Shown: piece after piece, positions 6,831 to 15,152 of the stretch
Layout of the letters: the number at the start of each line of letters is the position of its first letter
How positions within the stretch are numbered: position 1 is the first letter of the stretch
Assembly (NCBI GenBank): GCA_038213005.1
Contig: JBBQTU010000047.1
Location: 1-20,603 of the forward strand
From: JBBQTU01 sp038213005
GTDB taxonomy: Bacteria; Planctomycetota; Phycisphaerae; Tepidisphaerales; Tepidisphaeraceae
DNA length: 20,603 nucleotides
Direction: 5' to 3'
Position numbers and translations under genes: made by a program
The notes under the pieces: generated by a model
Databases searched by the model: none
Seen by the model: the letters and a program-made list of their open reading frames with translations, nothing else
What the model was told of the DNA's origin: nothing

Positions 6831-7787
6831 TCACGCCAGCAGATGTTCTTGTCGCATCCACTGGATGAAATTGGCCAGCCCCTGCTCGACCCGCACCTTT
6901 GGCTTCCAGCCCAGGAGGCGGTGGGCTTTGCTGATGTCGGCGTAGGTGACCAGCGGCTCTGAGGGCGGCGTGGGGGTGTCCTGGATGGTTGCGCCCCTGC
7001 CGACGAGGTCTTCAAGCAGGCTGACGAAGCGGAGGTTTTCAACCGGATTGCCGCAGCCGAGGTTCAGGATGTCCCAGGGGAGGCCTTTATCCAGGGCGGC
7101 GACGAAGCCGGAGACGATGTCATCGATATAGGTCCAATCGCGCATCAGATGGCCGCCTCCGTAGAGGGTGAGCGGCTGGCCTTTGAGGATCGACTGCGAC
7201 CACTGCCAGGGCATCATGTCGGGCCGGCCGTGCGGGCCGTAGACGTTGAAGAAGCGCACCACCGTGATCGGAAGTTGCCACAGATGGTGATAGCAGTGGG
7301 CCATCAGTTCCATGGCGCGCTTGCTGGCGGGGTAAGGCGCCAGGGGCAGGACGGCGGAGGCATCCTCATTAAAGGGGACGGGCGTATCGGCCCCGTAGAC
7401 GGAGCCTGTCGAGGCAAGCACCATTCGCGGGGATCCATTGAGTCGGGCGGCGTCCATCAGATTCATGGATCCCTGAACATTTACTTCTCCGTAGATCAGT
7501 GGATGTTCGACGCTGTAGCGGACGGCGGCCATCGCGGCGAGGTGGGCGACGGCGTCGGGCTTGTGCCGGGCGAAGAGTTCTCGCAGCAGCGGCGCATCGC
7601 GAAGGTCGCCTTTGACGAAGGTGAACCCCCCCGCTCCTTCCAGGTCGCGGAGGTGGCGCTGCTTGTGCTCCAGGGCATAGTAGTCGTTGAGGTTGTCCAA
7701 GCCGACGACGGTGTCGCCGCGGTCCAGGAGGACGCGTGAGAGTCGGGAGCCGACGAAGCCGGCGGCGCCAGTGACGAAATAGGTCAT
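6831..7787 (-). CDS. NAD-dependent sugar-nucleotide epimerase, UDP-glucuronate 4-epimerase-like
   Basis: A 318-residue extended SDR protein from the ATG at 7787, which has GGAGATT 3 nt upstream. The Rossmann motif GAAGFVG is at 7-13 and the acidic residue after beta-2 is in LDNLNDYY. HLAAMAAVRYS matches the family; the catalytic set is Ser/Thr in ASTGSVYG (125-132) and Tyr152-Lys156 in YPASK. VRFFNVYGPHGRPDM and GHLMRDWTYIDDIV are typical of UDP-glucuronate 4-epimerases and related enzymes. These interconvert UDP-sugars for surface polysaccharide. The exact substrate is not certain. It stands alone and is divergent from parB. A longer frame up to 7850 has no ribosome binding site. Confidence 0.9.
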   Translation of the reverse strand: MTYFVTGAAGFVGSRLSRVLLDRGDTVVGLDNLNDYYALEHKQRHLRDLEGAGGFTFVKGDLRDAPLLRELFARHKPDAVAHLAAMAAVRYSVEHPLIYGEVNVQGSMNLMDAARLNGSPRMVLASTGSVYGADTPVPFNEDASAVLPLAPYPASKRAMELMAHCYHHLWQLPITVVRFFNVYGPHGRPDMMPWQWSQSILKGQPLTLYGGGHLMRDWTYIDDIVSGFVAALDKGLPWDILNLGCGNPVENLRFVSLLEDLVGRGATIQDTPTPPSEPLVTYADISKAHRLLGWKPKVRVEQGLANFIQWMRQEHLLA

Positions 7788-8242
7788 CGAAATCTCCAAT
7801 CTTCTGTGAGAGCGAAGCACGTATTGTCCCGACGCCCACGTCCGAGGCAAGTGCTGGAAAGGCGTGTGATAACAAAACAGACAGAACTGCAGCCGTGTTT
7901 AGCGGAGACACAATAGTGAATGACGGCCGGGACGAAGATGACGGTGACGTGAGATGCCGTCAAACGTGCGGGTTTGCAGGACGACCGAAGACGATGGCCC
8001 GCGGGGCATGAAGAGGAGTGGCCGCGGAGCTGTATGGGCCGTTTGCAGGGGCGGAGGCACTTGATGGGGCGTGGTGTGGGCCTGAATGGCGATGGCTCGT
8101 GCCAATTCCGCGGTTCTTTCGGGCGGGAAGATGGCGATGGAGTAGCTGCACGTGCAGCGTAGGGAGGTGCCGGTCGCGTCGCCACGGTTGAGTCTGGCAT
8201 ACTCTCGCTGAGGCGAGAGGGCCAAGGATGGGGTCAGGCCCG
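7788..8242. other. Left part of the epimerase-parB intergenic region
   Basis: No convincing gene. It holds a palindrome, GCTGCACGTGCAGC (8145-8158), that shares the CACGTG core of parS but not the arms. It also holds a hairpin, CTCTCGC / GCGAGAG with a 4-nt loop (8202-8219), which could end transcription. Open frames here are Arg/Pro-rich and run through the parS sites, so I reject them. Confidence 0.55.
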
Positions 8243-8258
8243 TGTTCCACGTGGAACA
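8243..8258. promoter_or_regulatory. parS site 1
   Basis: TGTTCCACGTGGAACA, a perfect 16-bp palindrome matching the conserved bacterial chromosomal parS consensus (TGTTNCACGTGNAACA). ParB binds here, loads as a clamp and recruits SMC. It is the first of four identical sites before parB. Confidence 0.9.
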
Positions 8259-8340
8259 ACGGGGGACGGGTCGCGTCGCCAGGCGATGCCGGGACATGCT
8301 CGCGGTCGTTCGGGAGATGGGCAAGGGGGTGTCGGGGCCG

Positions 8341-8356
8341 TGTTCCACGTGGAACA
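8341..8356. promoter_or_regulatory. parS site 2
   Basis: Identical 16-bp palindrome, 98 bp after site 1. About 55 bp upstream of it (the GGGCAAGGGGG-containing context) resemble the flank of site 3, so the sites appear to have multiplied with their surroundings. Confidence 0.9.
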
Positions 8357-8455
8357 AAGAGGGGTCGGGTCCGGGTCGGGTCGAGTCGAGTCGTGAGGCC
8401 AAGACCGGCCATGCTGGCGGTCAGTTGGGAGGGGGGCAAGGGGGCGTCAGGCCCA

Positions 8456-8471
8456 TGTTCCACGTGGAACA
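8456..8471. promoter_or_regulatory. parS site 3
   Basis: Identical 16-bp palindrome, 115 bp after site 2. Flanking bases extend the symmetry: CCCA before and TGGG after. Confidence 0.9.
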
Positions 8472-8593
8472 TGGGCTGTACCGCGGTCAGCGGGCCCACG
8501 GCCGCGTTGGTAATGTGGACATGCGAAGGAGCAAAGGGTCCCCGCCCGACCCGCCTCTCCCGCAGCGTCCGGCGGCATCTGCTGATGATTTTG

Positions 8594-8622
8594 TTGACCT
8601 GGCCTGTCCATTGGAGTAGGCT
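8594..8622 (+). promoter_or_regulatory. Predicted sigma-70-type parB promoter
   Basis: TTGACC (8594-8599), 17 bp, then TAGGCT (8617-8622). Transcription would start near 8629, immediately before parS site 4. This is the best promoter match before parB; it is not experimentally shown. Confidence 0.5.
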
Positions 8623-8631
8623 TCTCTTCAG

Positions 8632-8647
8632 TGTTCCACGTGGAACA
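8632..8647. promoter_or_regulatory. parS site 4, at the parB promoter
   Basis: Identical 16-bp palindrome, 176 bp after site 3 and 48 bp before the parB start. It overlaps the first transcribed bases predicted for parB, which suggests that ParB represses its own gene. Confidence 0.9.
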
Positions 8648-8694
8648 CTGACCACCTTGATGTTCGTCCGGTGCCGTGTCAGAAGGAAATACCT

Positions 8695-9645
8695 ATGTCA
8701 AAGCCCAATCCAAAGCAGAAGCCCCGTCTCGGAAGGGGGCTTTCGGCCCTGATTTCGGCCACCGAACCGCAGATCGCCCCGCCTCAGATCCATGCCGATG
8801 CACCAGATCCCGAGCCTCAAGTTGTTGCCCCGGCCATCCAGGCAGGCACCCCGGCCGACCTTCCGATGGACTCGATCAGCCCGAATCCCCACCAGCCGCG
8901 GCGGGTCTTCGACGACGCCACGATCGCCAGCCTGGCGAGCAGCCTGAAGGCGGCGGGGCTGATCCAGCCTATCGTCGTACGCAAAGTCGGGGGTAAATAT
9001 CAGTTGATTGCTGGCGAAAGGCGATGGAGAGCCGCTCGCCTGGCAGGGTTTACCCATATTCCGGCGATCATTCGCGACGTCGACGCCCTGACGCAGGCGC
9101 AGTTTGCCCTGATTGAGAATATCCAGCGAGAGGACCTGAACCCGATCGACCGTGCCATGGGGTACCAGACTCTGATGAAGGAACTGGGACTGACCCAGGC
9201 GGAGCTCGGCACGCGCCTCGGGGAAGATCGCTCTGGGATCGCCAATTACCTGAGGCTACTGGATCTTGCAGAACCTGTTCGGGACTTCCTACGGGACGGC
9301 AAACTGAGCCTTGGGCACGCCAAAATCCTCGCTGGAATCCCCGATATTCTCGAGCAGCAGCGGTTGGCGACGATCGTTGTCCGGCAGGAATTGTCGGTGC
9401 GCAACCTCGAAAGGCTGATGAGTCAGCCACATGCGGCCGCGGCGACCGCCCAGGCGGAGGTGCCTGTCGCGACGACGGCTCATATGCGGGAGCTTGAGAA
9501 GAGCCTCAGCCGGCAGATCGGGCTCCGCGTGCAGATGCGAGCATCGGCACAGAAGGGCAAGGGGAAGGTCGTCATCCATTACAGCAGCCTGGACCAGTTC
9601 GACGAGCTCTGTGACCGGCTAGGCGTGAATATCGAGGCTGACTGA
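8695..9645 (+). CDS. parB: Chromosome partitioning protein ParB
   Basis: A 316-residue ParB/Spo0J protein from the ATG at 8695, with AGAAGGAAAT upstream. Near the N-terminus is LGRGLSALI (12-20), the segment that stimulates the ParA ATPase. After a Pro/Ala-rich linker comes the CTPase domain: NPHQPRR (64-70), GERRWRAA (107-114) and ENIQRE (141-146). A helix-turn-helix (LTQAELGTRLGEDRSGIANY, 166-185) binds parS. The C-terminal stretch VVIHYSSLDQFDELCDRLG is the dimer domain. Together with four parS sites upstream it forms a segregation and SMC-loading locus. No parA, rsmG or mnmG lies in the window, although the ParA-contact motif is kept, so ParA is probably encoded elsewhere. Length and motif order are normal. 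Confidence 0.96.
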   Translation: MSKPNPKQKPRLGRGLSALISATEPQIAPPQIHADAPDPEPQVVAPAIQAGTPADLPMDSISPNPHQPRRVFDDATIASLASSLKAAGLIQPIVVRKVGGKYQLIAGERRWRAARLAGFTHIPAIIRDVDALTQAQFALIENIQREDLNPIDRAMGYQTLMKELGLTQAELGTRLGEDRSGIANYLRLLDLAEPVRDFLRDGKLSLGHAKILAGIPDILEQQRLATIVVRQELSVRNLERLMSQPHAAAATAQAEVPVATTAHMRELEKSLSRQIGLRVQMRASAQKGKGKVVIHYSSLDQFDELCDRLGVNIEAD

Positions 9646-9694
9646 ACCAGCACCTGACGGGAAGGGACCACCATTCTGTCAGGTGCTGGTTCAG
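9642..9694. terminator. Long perfect stem at the parB 3' end
   Basis: CTGAACCAGCACCTGAC (9642-9658) and GTCAGGTGCTGGTTCAG (9678-9694) are exact inverted copies, 17 bp, with a 19-nt loop. The left arm includes the parB stop codon. There is no U-run after it, so it is not a textbook intrinsic terminator, but it would fold strongly and may protect or end the transcript. Confidence 0.6.
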
Positions 9695-9855
9695 GTTGGT
9701 GGGATTGCGCCGATGGCGGGTGGAGCCTGATGGGCGAGGCTGTTGGCCGCCTTTGTGCATCGGCCTGGAACGACCTTGCTGACGAACCTTGGGGGGCATA
9801 CCCTCGCTTTTTCACACATCTCGCGGAGAAGTGGCAAGTAACGGCTGGGCAGAGA

Positions 9856-10204
9856 TTTGTGTCGCCCTTACAGGGCTCGCAGATGTTGCGGACCGATTCC
9901 TGGGGCGACGCCCTGGTTGTTCTACACATCTTGTGTGGAACAGTAAGTAGTGGCGTCTCTTTGAGTTGGGGCGCCAACCTGACGCGGAAGCATCGCGGTA
10001 CCTCCCCGAAAGGCTCCGGCTGGGGCGGCCGGGCCACTGTGGCACGCCCGGCCCCCGGGCGCTGGCCTCGGGTCGTCGTGAGGCGTGTGTCTACTATGCG
10101 AGAGTTCTGACCTGGGGCTCCGGGCCAAGCGAGCGCCAAGACTTGTGTAGAATAACCAGGGCGATGCCCCAGGCTAATGAATTTCGCCCCTTCGGCGCTG
10201 ACAG
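9856..10204. repeat. Long dispersed repeat, copy 2
   Basis: Matches 17-366 in the same orientation. The hairpin TGTTCTACACA / TGTGTGGAACA is at 9918-9942. The CCTGGTTGTTCTACACA segment is mirrored by TGTGTAGAATAACCAGGGCG near 10145-10164, giving inverted inner ends about 220 bp apart. A third ACTTGTGTGGAAC occurrence follows at about 10213, just outside the matched part. No transposase and no clear target duplication are visible. Confidence 0.85.
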
Positions 10205-10459
10205 CCCATGGAGACTTGTGTGGAACGTGGCGGGGATACCACGGGTTGCATCCCTTTCACTGGGCGGAACCATGGACCGCTTACCTCAAGCTCGGGGGCG
10301 CGTCTTCATGTCTTCTCGGCTTCAACGCCAACTGGCACCGGTGCCTAGCCGCGCTGGGAAGACGCGGGGGCTCACATCCCCCACTCGCCAGGGCAGAAGG
10401 TCTGTTGGGGAATTACTAGAACCGTGTAGCAGACGACACCATGTCGGAGGATGGGAGTG
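10205..10459. other. Non-coding stretch after repeat copy 2
   Basis: Contains GGGTTGCATCCCTTTCACTG and further short self-complementary pieces that resemble the style of the long repeat but are not shared with copy 1. I see no gene or RNA here. It ends at the 3' end of the methyltransferase gene. Confidence 0.5.
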
Positions 10460-11197
10460 CTATTTCCTGGCGACGGCGACCACACTTAGTCCGAACGGAA
10501 GGTAGAGCTTTCCCAGGACATGCCGCTCGGCCGCGAAGGTCCATTCAAACGCGGCATTCACGGGGGCGGGGGGAACTGAAATGCCTCGCACGGCACCGTC
10601 GGCAGCAGGTCGGAAGCGATCGGCGAGGCGTGCCGCAACCGCCAGTGGGAACAGGGTGGTATCCATGTAGCTGCAGAGCTCCACATGCAGCCCGGCAGAA
10701 CCAAGCAGTTCCCGAACTGCCCCCGCCGTGTAGCGTCGTTTGTGATGATGGGCGTGGTCGTGCCTGGAGAAGAGCCACTGGTAGGCGGGCACGGTTGCCA
10801 GGAATATGCCGCCGGGCCGCAGGAGGCTGGCCGCGGCGCGTGCGGATGCCGCGTCATCGTCAAGATGTTCCAGCACATCGAGCATCAGGACGGCATCGAA
10901 CTCACCGGGCGGCAGTTGCAGGCCATCGGGGAGCAATCCCTGGACGACATTCACGCCGCGACGGTGTGAAAACTCCACGGCCAGTTCGGACCCGTCGACG
11001 CCGATTGCGTCGTATTTCTGTTGTAATTCGGCGAGGGTGGCGCCGCACCCGCAGCCGAGGTCGGCGACTTTGGCGCGCCGGCCGGGCGATAGGCGGAGCT
11101 TTCTCGCCAGCAGCGACAGGACGATTCGGCGTTTGGCGCGAAACCACCAGTGGCGCTGCTCCTGGTCGAACATTTCCTGATAAAGGTGGGCTTCCAT
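10460..11197 (-). CDS. Class I SAM-dependent methyltransferase
   Basis: A 245-residue Rossmann-fold methyltransferase. The start HLYQEMFDQEQRHWWFRAKR (residues 4-23) has the WWFRA.R segment typical of a clade found near sugar and lipid biosynthesis genes. Motif I is DLGCGCG (46-52); the acidic ribose contact is VDGS (67-70); motif IV/post region is LDVLEHLDDD (106-115); LLRPGGIFLATVPAY follows. A histidine-rich HDHAHHHKRRYT segment lies after it. The C-terminal part (LYLPFGLSVVAVARK) resembles family members with a hydrophobic C-terminus. No clear ribosome binding site precedes the ATG. The neighbours give no hint of substrate. Confidence 0.85.
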   Translation of the reverse strand: MEAHLYQEMFDQEQRHWWFRAKRRIVLSLLARKLRLSPGRRAKVADLGCGCGATLAELQQKYDAIGVDGSELAVEFSHRRGVNVVQGLLPDGLQLPPGEFDAVLMLDVLEHLDDDAASARAAASLLRPGGIFLATVPAYQWLFSRHDHAHHHKRRYTAGAVRELLGSAGLHVELCSYMDTTLFPLAVAARLADRFRPAADGAVRGISVPPAPVNAAFEWTFAAERHVLGKLYLPFGLSVVAVARK

Positions 11198-11512
11198 CGG
11201 TCGGCGGAGGATACCACGGGGGCGAGATCGCCAACAGCGGGCGAAACGTGCACGTTACCCGGCGCAACAGGGAGCCTCACGCCACCTGTGAAGATAGGCT
11301 CGCAACATCTCAGACCAGGCGAGGCCGGGTCAGGCCTCGCACCCAAAGCACGCGGAGTTGAACTGCCGCCACGATTCGGGTCGCAGGGGTGACCGCCCGC
11401 TGCTCACAAATCTGGAGAACAGCCTCATCATGCTCGCTTTGCAGCACGGGCGAGCGAATATTACGTGTACCTGCTTGAAGAGCGATTGCCGGCGCTTATG
11501 ATCGTCGTCCCT
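11198..11512. other. Divergent intergenic region between methyltransferase and nifJ
   Basis: About 315 bp that should hold both promoters. A hairpin GCGAGGCC / GGCCTCGC with a 6-nt loop is at 11319-11340. I found no convincing -35/-10 pair: TTGCAG (11439) and TATTAC (11459) are only 14 bp apart. No FNR-type box is visible here, unlike before nrfH. Confidence 0.5.
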
Positions 11513-14500
11513 ATGGCTACAAAAAATGTATTGACTCTGGACGCGAACGAGGCCGCAGCTTCGGTCGCCCATCGTGTAAGTGAAGTCATTGCGATCTATC
11601 CGATTACCCCGTCCTCGCCCATGGGCGAGTTCTCGGACGAGTGGTCGGCCAAGGGCAAGACCAACATCTGGGGCACAGTTCCCAGCGTGACAGAGATGCA
11701 GTCCGAAGGCGGTGCCGCAGGCGCTGTCCACGGGGCCCTGCAGGCCGGCACGCTCTCGACGACCTTCACGGCGTCGCAGGGTCTGCTGCTGATGATCCCC
11801 AACATGTACAAGATCGCCGGCGAACTGACGCCGTTTGTCATGCACGTGACGGCCCGTACGCTGGCGGCCCATGCCCTGTCGATCTTCGGCGATCACTCCG
11901 ACGTGATGGCCTGCCGGCAGACCGGCTTCGCCATGCTGTGCTCGGACAGCGTCCAGGGTGCACATGACCTGGCGGCGATCTCGCACGCTGCCACGCTGAA
12001 GAGCCGAATCCCGTTCATCCACTTCTTTGACGGTTTCCGCACCAGCCATGAAGTGAGCAAGATTGAAATGCTTGGCGATGAGGTCCTCAAGGCCATGATC
12101 ACCGACGATCTGGTCAAGGCCCATCGTGATCGCTGCCTGACGCCTGATCGCCCGCTGCTCCGCGGCACCGCCCAGAACCCCGACACATTCTTCCAGGCCC
12201 GCGAAGCCTGCAACAGCTTCTATGATGCCTGTCCGCAGATCGTCCAGGATACGATGGACCAGTTCGCGAAGCTCACCGGCCGGCAGTACAACCTGTTCGA
12301 TTACTTCGGCGCACCTGATGCCGATCGCGTGATCGTGATCATGGGCTCGGGCGCTGATGTGACCCACGAGGCCGTTGAGTGGATGCTCAAGCAGGGCGAG
12401 AAGGTCGGCGTGCTGAAGGTACGGCTGTACCGTCCGTTCGCCGCCAAGGCGTTCCTGGCGGCTCTGCCCAAGACCGTCAAGAAGATTGCCGTCCTTGACC
12501 GCACCAAGGAGCCCGGCGCCAACGATCCGCTCTATCTGGACGTCGTCACCGGGCTGCATGAGCTGTGCAACGGTTCGATGCCCACGATCGTCTCCGGCCG
12601 CTACGGCCTGTCGAGCAAGGAATTCACCCCCGCGATGGTCAAGGCCGTCTATGACGAGCTGAAGAAGCCGCAGCCGCGGCTGCACTTCACCATCGGCATC
12701 ATGGATGACGTGACGCACTGCTCGCTGGACTATGACATGGAGCTGAACATCGAGCCCAAGGACGTGCACCGCGCCGTGTTCTTCGGGCTGGGTGCCGATG
12801 GCACCGTCGGTGCCAACAAGAACTCGATCAAGATCATCGGCGAAGAGACCGATAACTTCGCCCAGGGCTACTTCGTGTACGACTCGAAGAAGTCCGGCGC
12901 GATCACGATTTCGCACCTGCGATTTGGCCCGCGACAGATTCGCAGTGCCTACCTGGTTACGCAGGCGCAGTTCGTTGCCTGCCACCAGTACACGTTCCTG
13001 GAGAAGTATGATGTGCTGTGTTACGCCGCGCCGGGCGCGACGTTCCTGCTGAACGCCCCCATGGCGACGGACAAGGTCTGGGACGACCTGCCGGTGGAGG
13101 TGCAGGCGCAGATCATCGAAAAGAAGATCAAGCTGTACGTGATCGACGCTTACGAAGTCGGCCACGCGACCGGGATGGGCGTGCGCATCAACACGATCAT
13201 GCAGACGTGCTTCTTCGCGATTTCCGGGGTGCTGCCCCGCGACGAGGCCATTGCCCAGATCAAGAAGTCGATCCAGAAGACCTATGGCAAGAAGGGCCCT
13301 GAGATCGTCCAGCAGAACTTCGCCGCGGTGGACCACACGCTGGCCCACCTGCACGAAGTGAAGTATCCCGACCATGTCACCGCGACCAAGAAGATGCCGC
13401 CGACCGTCTCGGACGAGGCACCGGACTTCGTGAAGCGCGTGACGGCGGTCATGATGGCGAACAAGGGCGACCTGCTGCCGGTCAGCGCGTTCCCTGTCGA
13501 TGGCACCTGGCCGACTGCGACCACACAGTGGGAAAAACGCAATATCGCGACGGAGATTCCCGTCTGGGACAGCTCGATCTGCATCCAGTGCAACAAGTGC
13601 GCGATGGTTTGCCCGCACGCGGCCATCCGCGCCAAGGTCTACACGCCCGACCTGCTGGCCAAGGCGCCGGCGACGTTCAAGGCGGTCGACTATAAGGGTC
13701 AGGACTTTAAGGGCATGAAGTACACCATCCAGGTCGCTCCGGAGGATTGCACCGGTTGCCGCCTGTGCGTGGCCGTCTGTCCCGCCAAGGACAAGAGCAA
13801 CCCGAAGCACAAGGCCATCAACATGGCGCCGCAGTTCCCGATCCGCGAGCCGGAACGGGAAAACTATGCGTTCTTCCTGAACATTCCCGATCCGGATCGC
13901 TCGGCCCTGAAACTGGACGTCAAGGGCAGCCAGTTCATGAAGCCGCTGTTCGAATACTCCGGCTCCTGCGCCGGCTGCGGCGAAACGCCGTACGTCAAGC
14001 TGCTGACGCAGATGTTCGGCGATCGCCTGCTTGTTGCCAATGCGACCGGATGTTCGTCGATCTATGGCGGCAACCTGCCGACCACTCCGTACTGCGTGGA
14101 CAAGAACGGGCGCGGCCCGGCATGGTCCAACTCCCTGTTTGAAGACAACGCCGAATTCGGCATGGGCATGCGTCTGGGCGTGGACCGCACCAGCGAATAT
14201 GCTCGCGAACTGGTCGTCAAGATGTCTACCCAGATTGGCGAGAACCTGGTCAAGGAACTGCTGAACGCTGATCAGACCACCGAGGCCGGCATCGCCGCTC
14301 AGCGCGTTCGCGTGCTGGAGCTTCGCAAGAGCCTCGCGAATATCACCGGCGACGATCCCAAGCGGCTTGCTCTGATCGCTGATTACATGGTCAACAAGAG
14401 CGTCTGGATCCTCGGCGGCGACGGCTGGGCCTATGACATCGGTTACGGCGGCTTGGATCACGTCCTGGCCTGTGGCCGGAACGTCAACGTCCTGGTCATG

Positions 14501-15091
14501 GACACCGAGGTGTATTCCAACACCGGCGGTCAGGCCTCCAAGGCCACGCCGATGGGCGCTTCGGCCAAGTTCGCGTCGGCCGGCAAGGCCACGCCGAAGA
14601 AGGATCTTGGCATGATCGCCATGACCTATGGCAACATCTATGTCGCCAAGGTCGCCTTCGGCGCCAAGGACGCCCAGACCGTCAAGGCGTTCCAGGAAGC
14701 CGAAAGCTATAAGGGCGCTTCGCTGATCATCGCCTACTCGACGTGCATTGCTCACGGCTACGATCTGGCTCACGGGCTGGATCAGCAGAAGGCGGCGGTC
14801 GATTGCGGCCACTGGCCTCTGTTCCGCTTCGACCCGCGTCGTGCGGAAATCGGCGAGAATCCGTTGCAGCTTGATTCGCTGCCGCCCAAGACCAAGCTCA
14901 AAGACTATGTGATGAACGAGACGCGTTATCGCATGGTGGAACGGGCCAACCCGGACCACTTCAAGCAGCTCATCGGTCAGGCCCAGTTCGACGTCGCCAA
15001 GCGCTATATGCTCTACGAGCAGATGAGCAAACTGGCGGTCTACAAGGCCCCGACCGAAGAATCGGCCCCAAGCGAGGCCCCCAAGGCCTGA
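11513..15091 (+). CDS. nifJ: Pyruvate:ferredoxin (flavodoxin) oxidoreductase
   Basis: Single-chain PFOR of 1192 residues from the ATG at 11513; it oxidises pyruvate and CoA to acetyl-CoA and CO2 and reduces ferredoxin or flavodoxin. The chosen start gives MATKNVLTLDANEAAASVAH, the family's usual beginning; starts at 11465 and 11498 are possible, and none has a clear ribosome binding site. The pyruvate-domain motif YPITPSSPMGE is near the start. Two 4Fe-4S motifs follow, CIQCNKCAMVCP (from 690) and CTGCRLCVAVCP (from 746). The cysteines of the cluster near TPP are Cys819 and Cys822 (CAGC), Cys847 (NATGCSS) and Cys1078 (AYSTCIAHG). GGDGWAYDIGYGG is the TPP-binding region. Length and domain order are full. 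The enzyme is oxygen sensitive in most species, which fits an anaerobic lifestyle together with NrfHA. Confidence 0.97.
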   Translation: MATKNVLTLDANEAAASVAHRVSEVIAIYPITPSSPMGEFSDEWSAKGKTNIWGTVPSVTEMQSEGGAAGAVHGALQAGTLSTTFTASQGLLLMIPNMYKIAGELTPFVMHVTARTLAAHALSIFGDHSDVMACRQTGFAMLCSDSVQGAHDLAAISHAATLKSRIPFIHFFDGFRTSHEVSKIEMLGDEVLKAMITDDLVKAHRDRCLTPDRPLLRGTAQNPDTFFQAREACNSFYDACPQIVQDTMDQFAKLTGRQYNLFDYFGAPDADRVIVIMGSGADVTHEAVEWMLKQGEKVGVLKVRLYRPFAAKAFLAALPKTVKKIAVLDRTKEPGANDPLYLDVVTGLHELCNGSMPTIVSGRYGLSSKEFTPAMVKAVYDELKKPQPRLHFTIGIMDDVTHCSLDYDMELNIEPKDVHRAVFFGLGADGTVGANKNSIKIIGEETDNFAQGYFVYDSKKSGAITISHLRFGPRQIRSAYLVTQAQFVACHQYTFLEKYDVLCYAAPGATFLLNAPMATDKVWDDLPVEVQAQIIEKKIKLYVIDAYEVGHATGMGVRINTIMQTCFFAISGVLPRDEAIAQIKKSIQKTYGKKGPEIVQQNFAAVDHTLAHLHEVKYPDHVTATKKMPPTVSDEAPDFVKRVTAVMMANKGDLLPVSAFPVDGTWPTATTQWEKRNIATEIPVWDSSICIQCNKCAMVCPHAAIRAKVYTPDLLAKAPATFKAVDYKGQDFKGMKYTIQVAPEDCTGCRLCVAVCPAKDKSNPKHKAINMAPQFPIREPERENYAFFLNIPDPDRSALKLDVKGSQFMKPLFEYSGSCAGCGETPYVKLLTQMFGDRLLVANATGCSSIYGGNLPTTPYCVDKNGRGPAWSNSLFEDNAEFGMGMRLGVDRTSEYARELVVKMSTQIGENLVKELLNADQTTEAGIAAQRVRVLELRKSLANITGDDPKRLALIADYMVNKSVWILGGDGWAYDIGYGGLDHVLACGRNVNVLVMDTEVYSNTGGQASKATPMGASAKFASAGKATPKKDLGMIAMTYGNIYVAKVAFGAKDAQTVKAFQEAESYKGASLIIAYSTCIAHGYDLAHGLDQQKAAVDCGHWPLFRFDPRRAEIGENPLQLDSLPPKTKLKDYVMNETRYRMVERANPDHFKQLIGQAQFDVAKRYMLYEQMSKLAVYKAPTEESAPSEAPKA

Positions 15092-15121
15092 GCCTGGCGC
15101 GAGTTCTGACTCTTAACACCC

Positions 15122-15152
15122 AAGTCCGCCCTGGTATCCCCGGGGCGGACTT
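15122..15152 (+). terminator. Stem-loop after nifJ
   Basis: AAGTCCGCCC (15122-15131) and GGGCGGACTT (15143-15152) form a perfect 10-bp stem 30 nt after the nifJ stop. No proper U-run follows, so termination strength is uncertain. Confidence 0.6.

Noticed and set aside
7960..8655. Minus- and plus-strand frames across the parS region with repeated FHVEH
   Set aside because: The repeated peptide is just the translation of TTCCACGTGGAAC. The rest is low-complexity.
11330..14959. A 1209-codon open frame on the minus strand opposite nifJ
   Set aside because: It mirrors nifJ codon by codon, is His/Val/Arg/Leu-rich without motifs, and nifJ is certain. GC-rich codon use creates such antisense frames.
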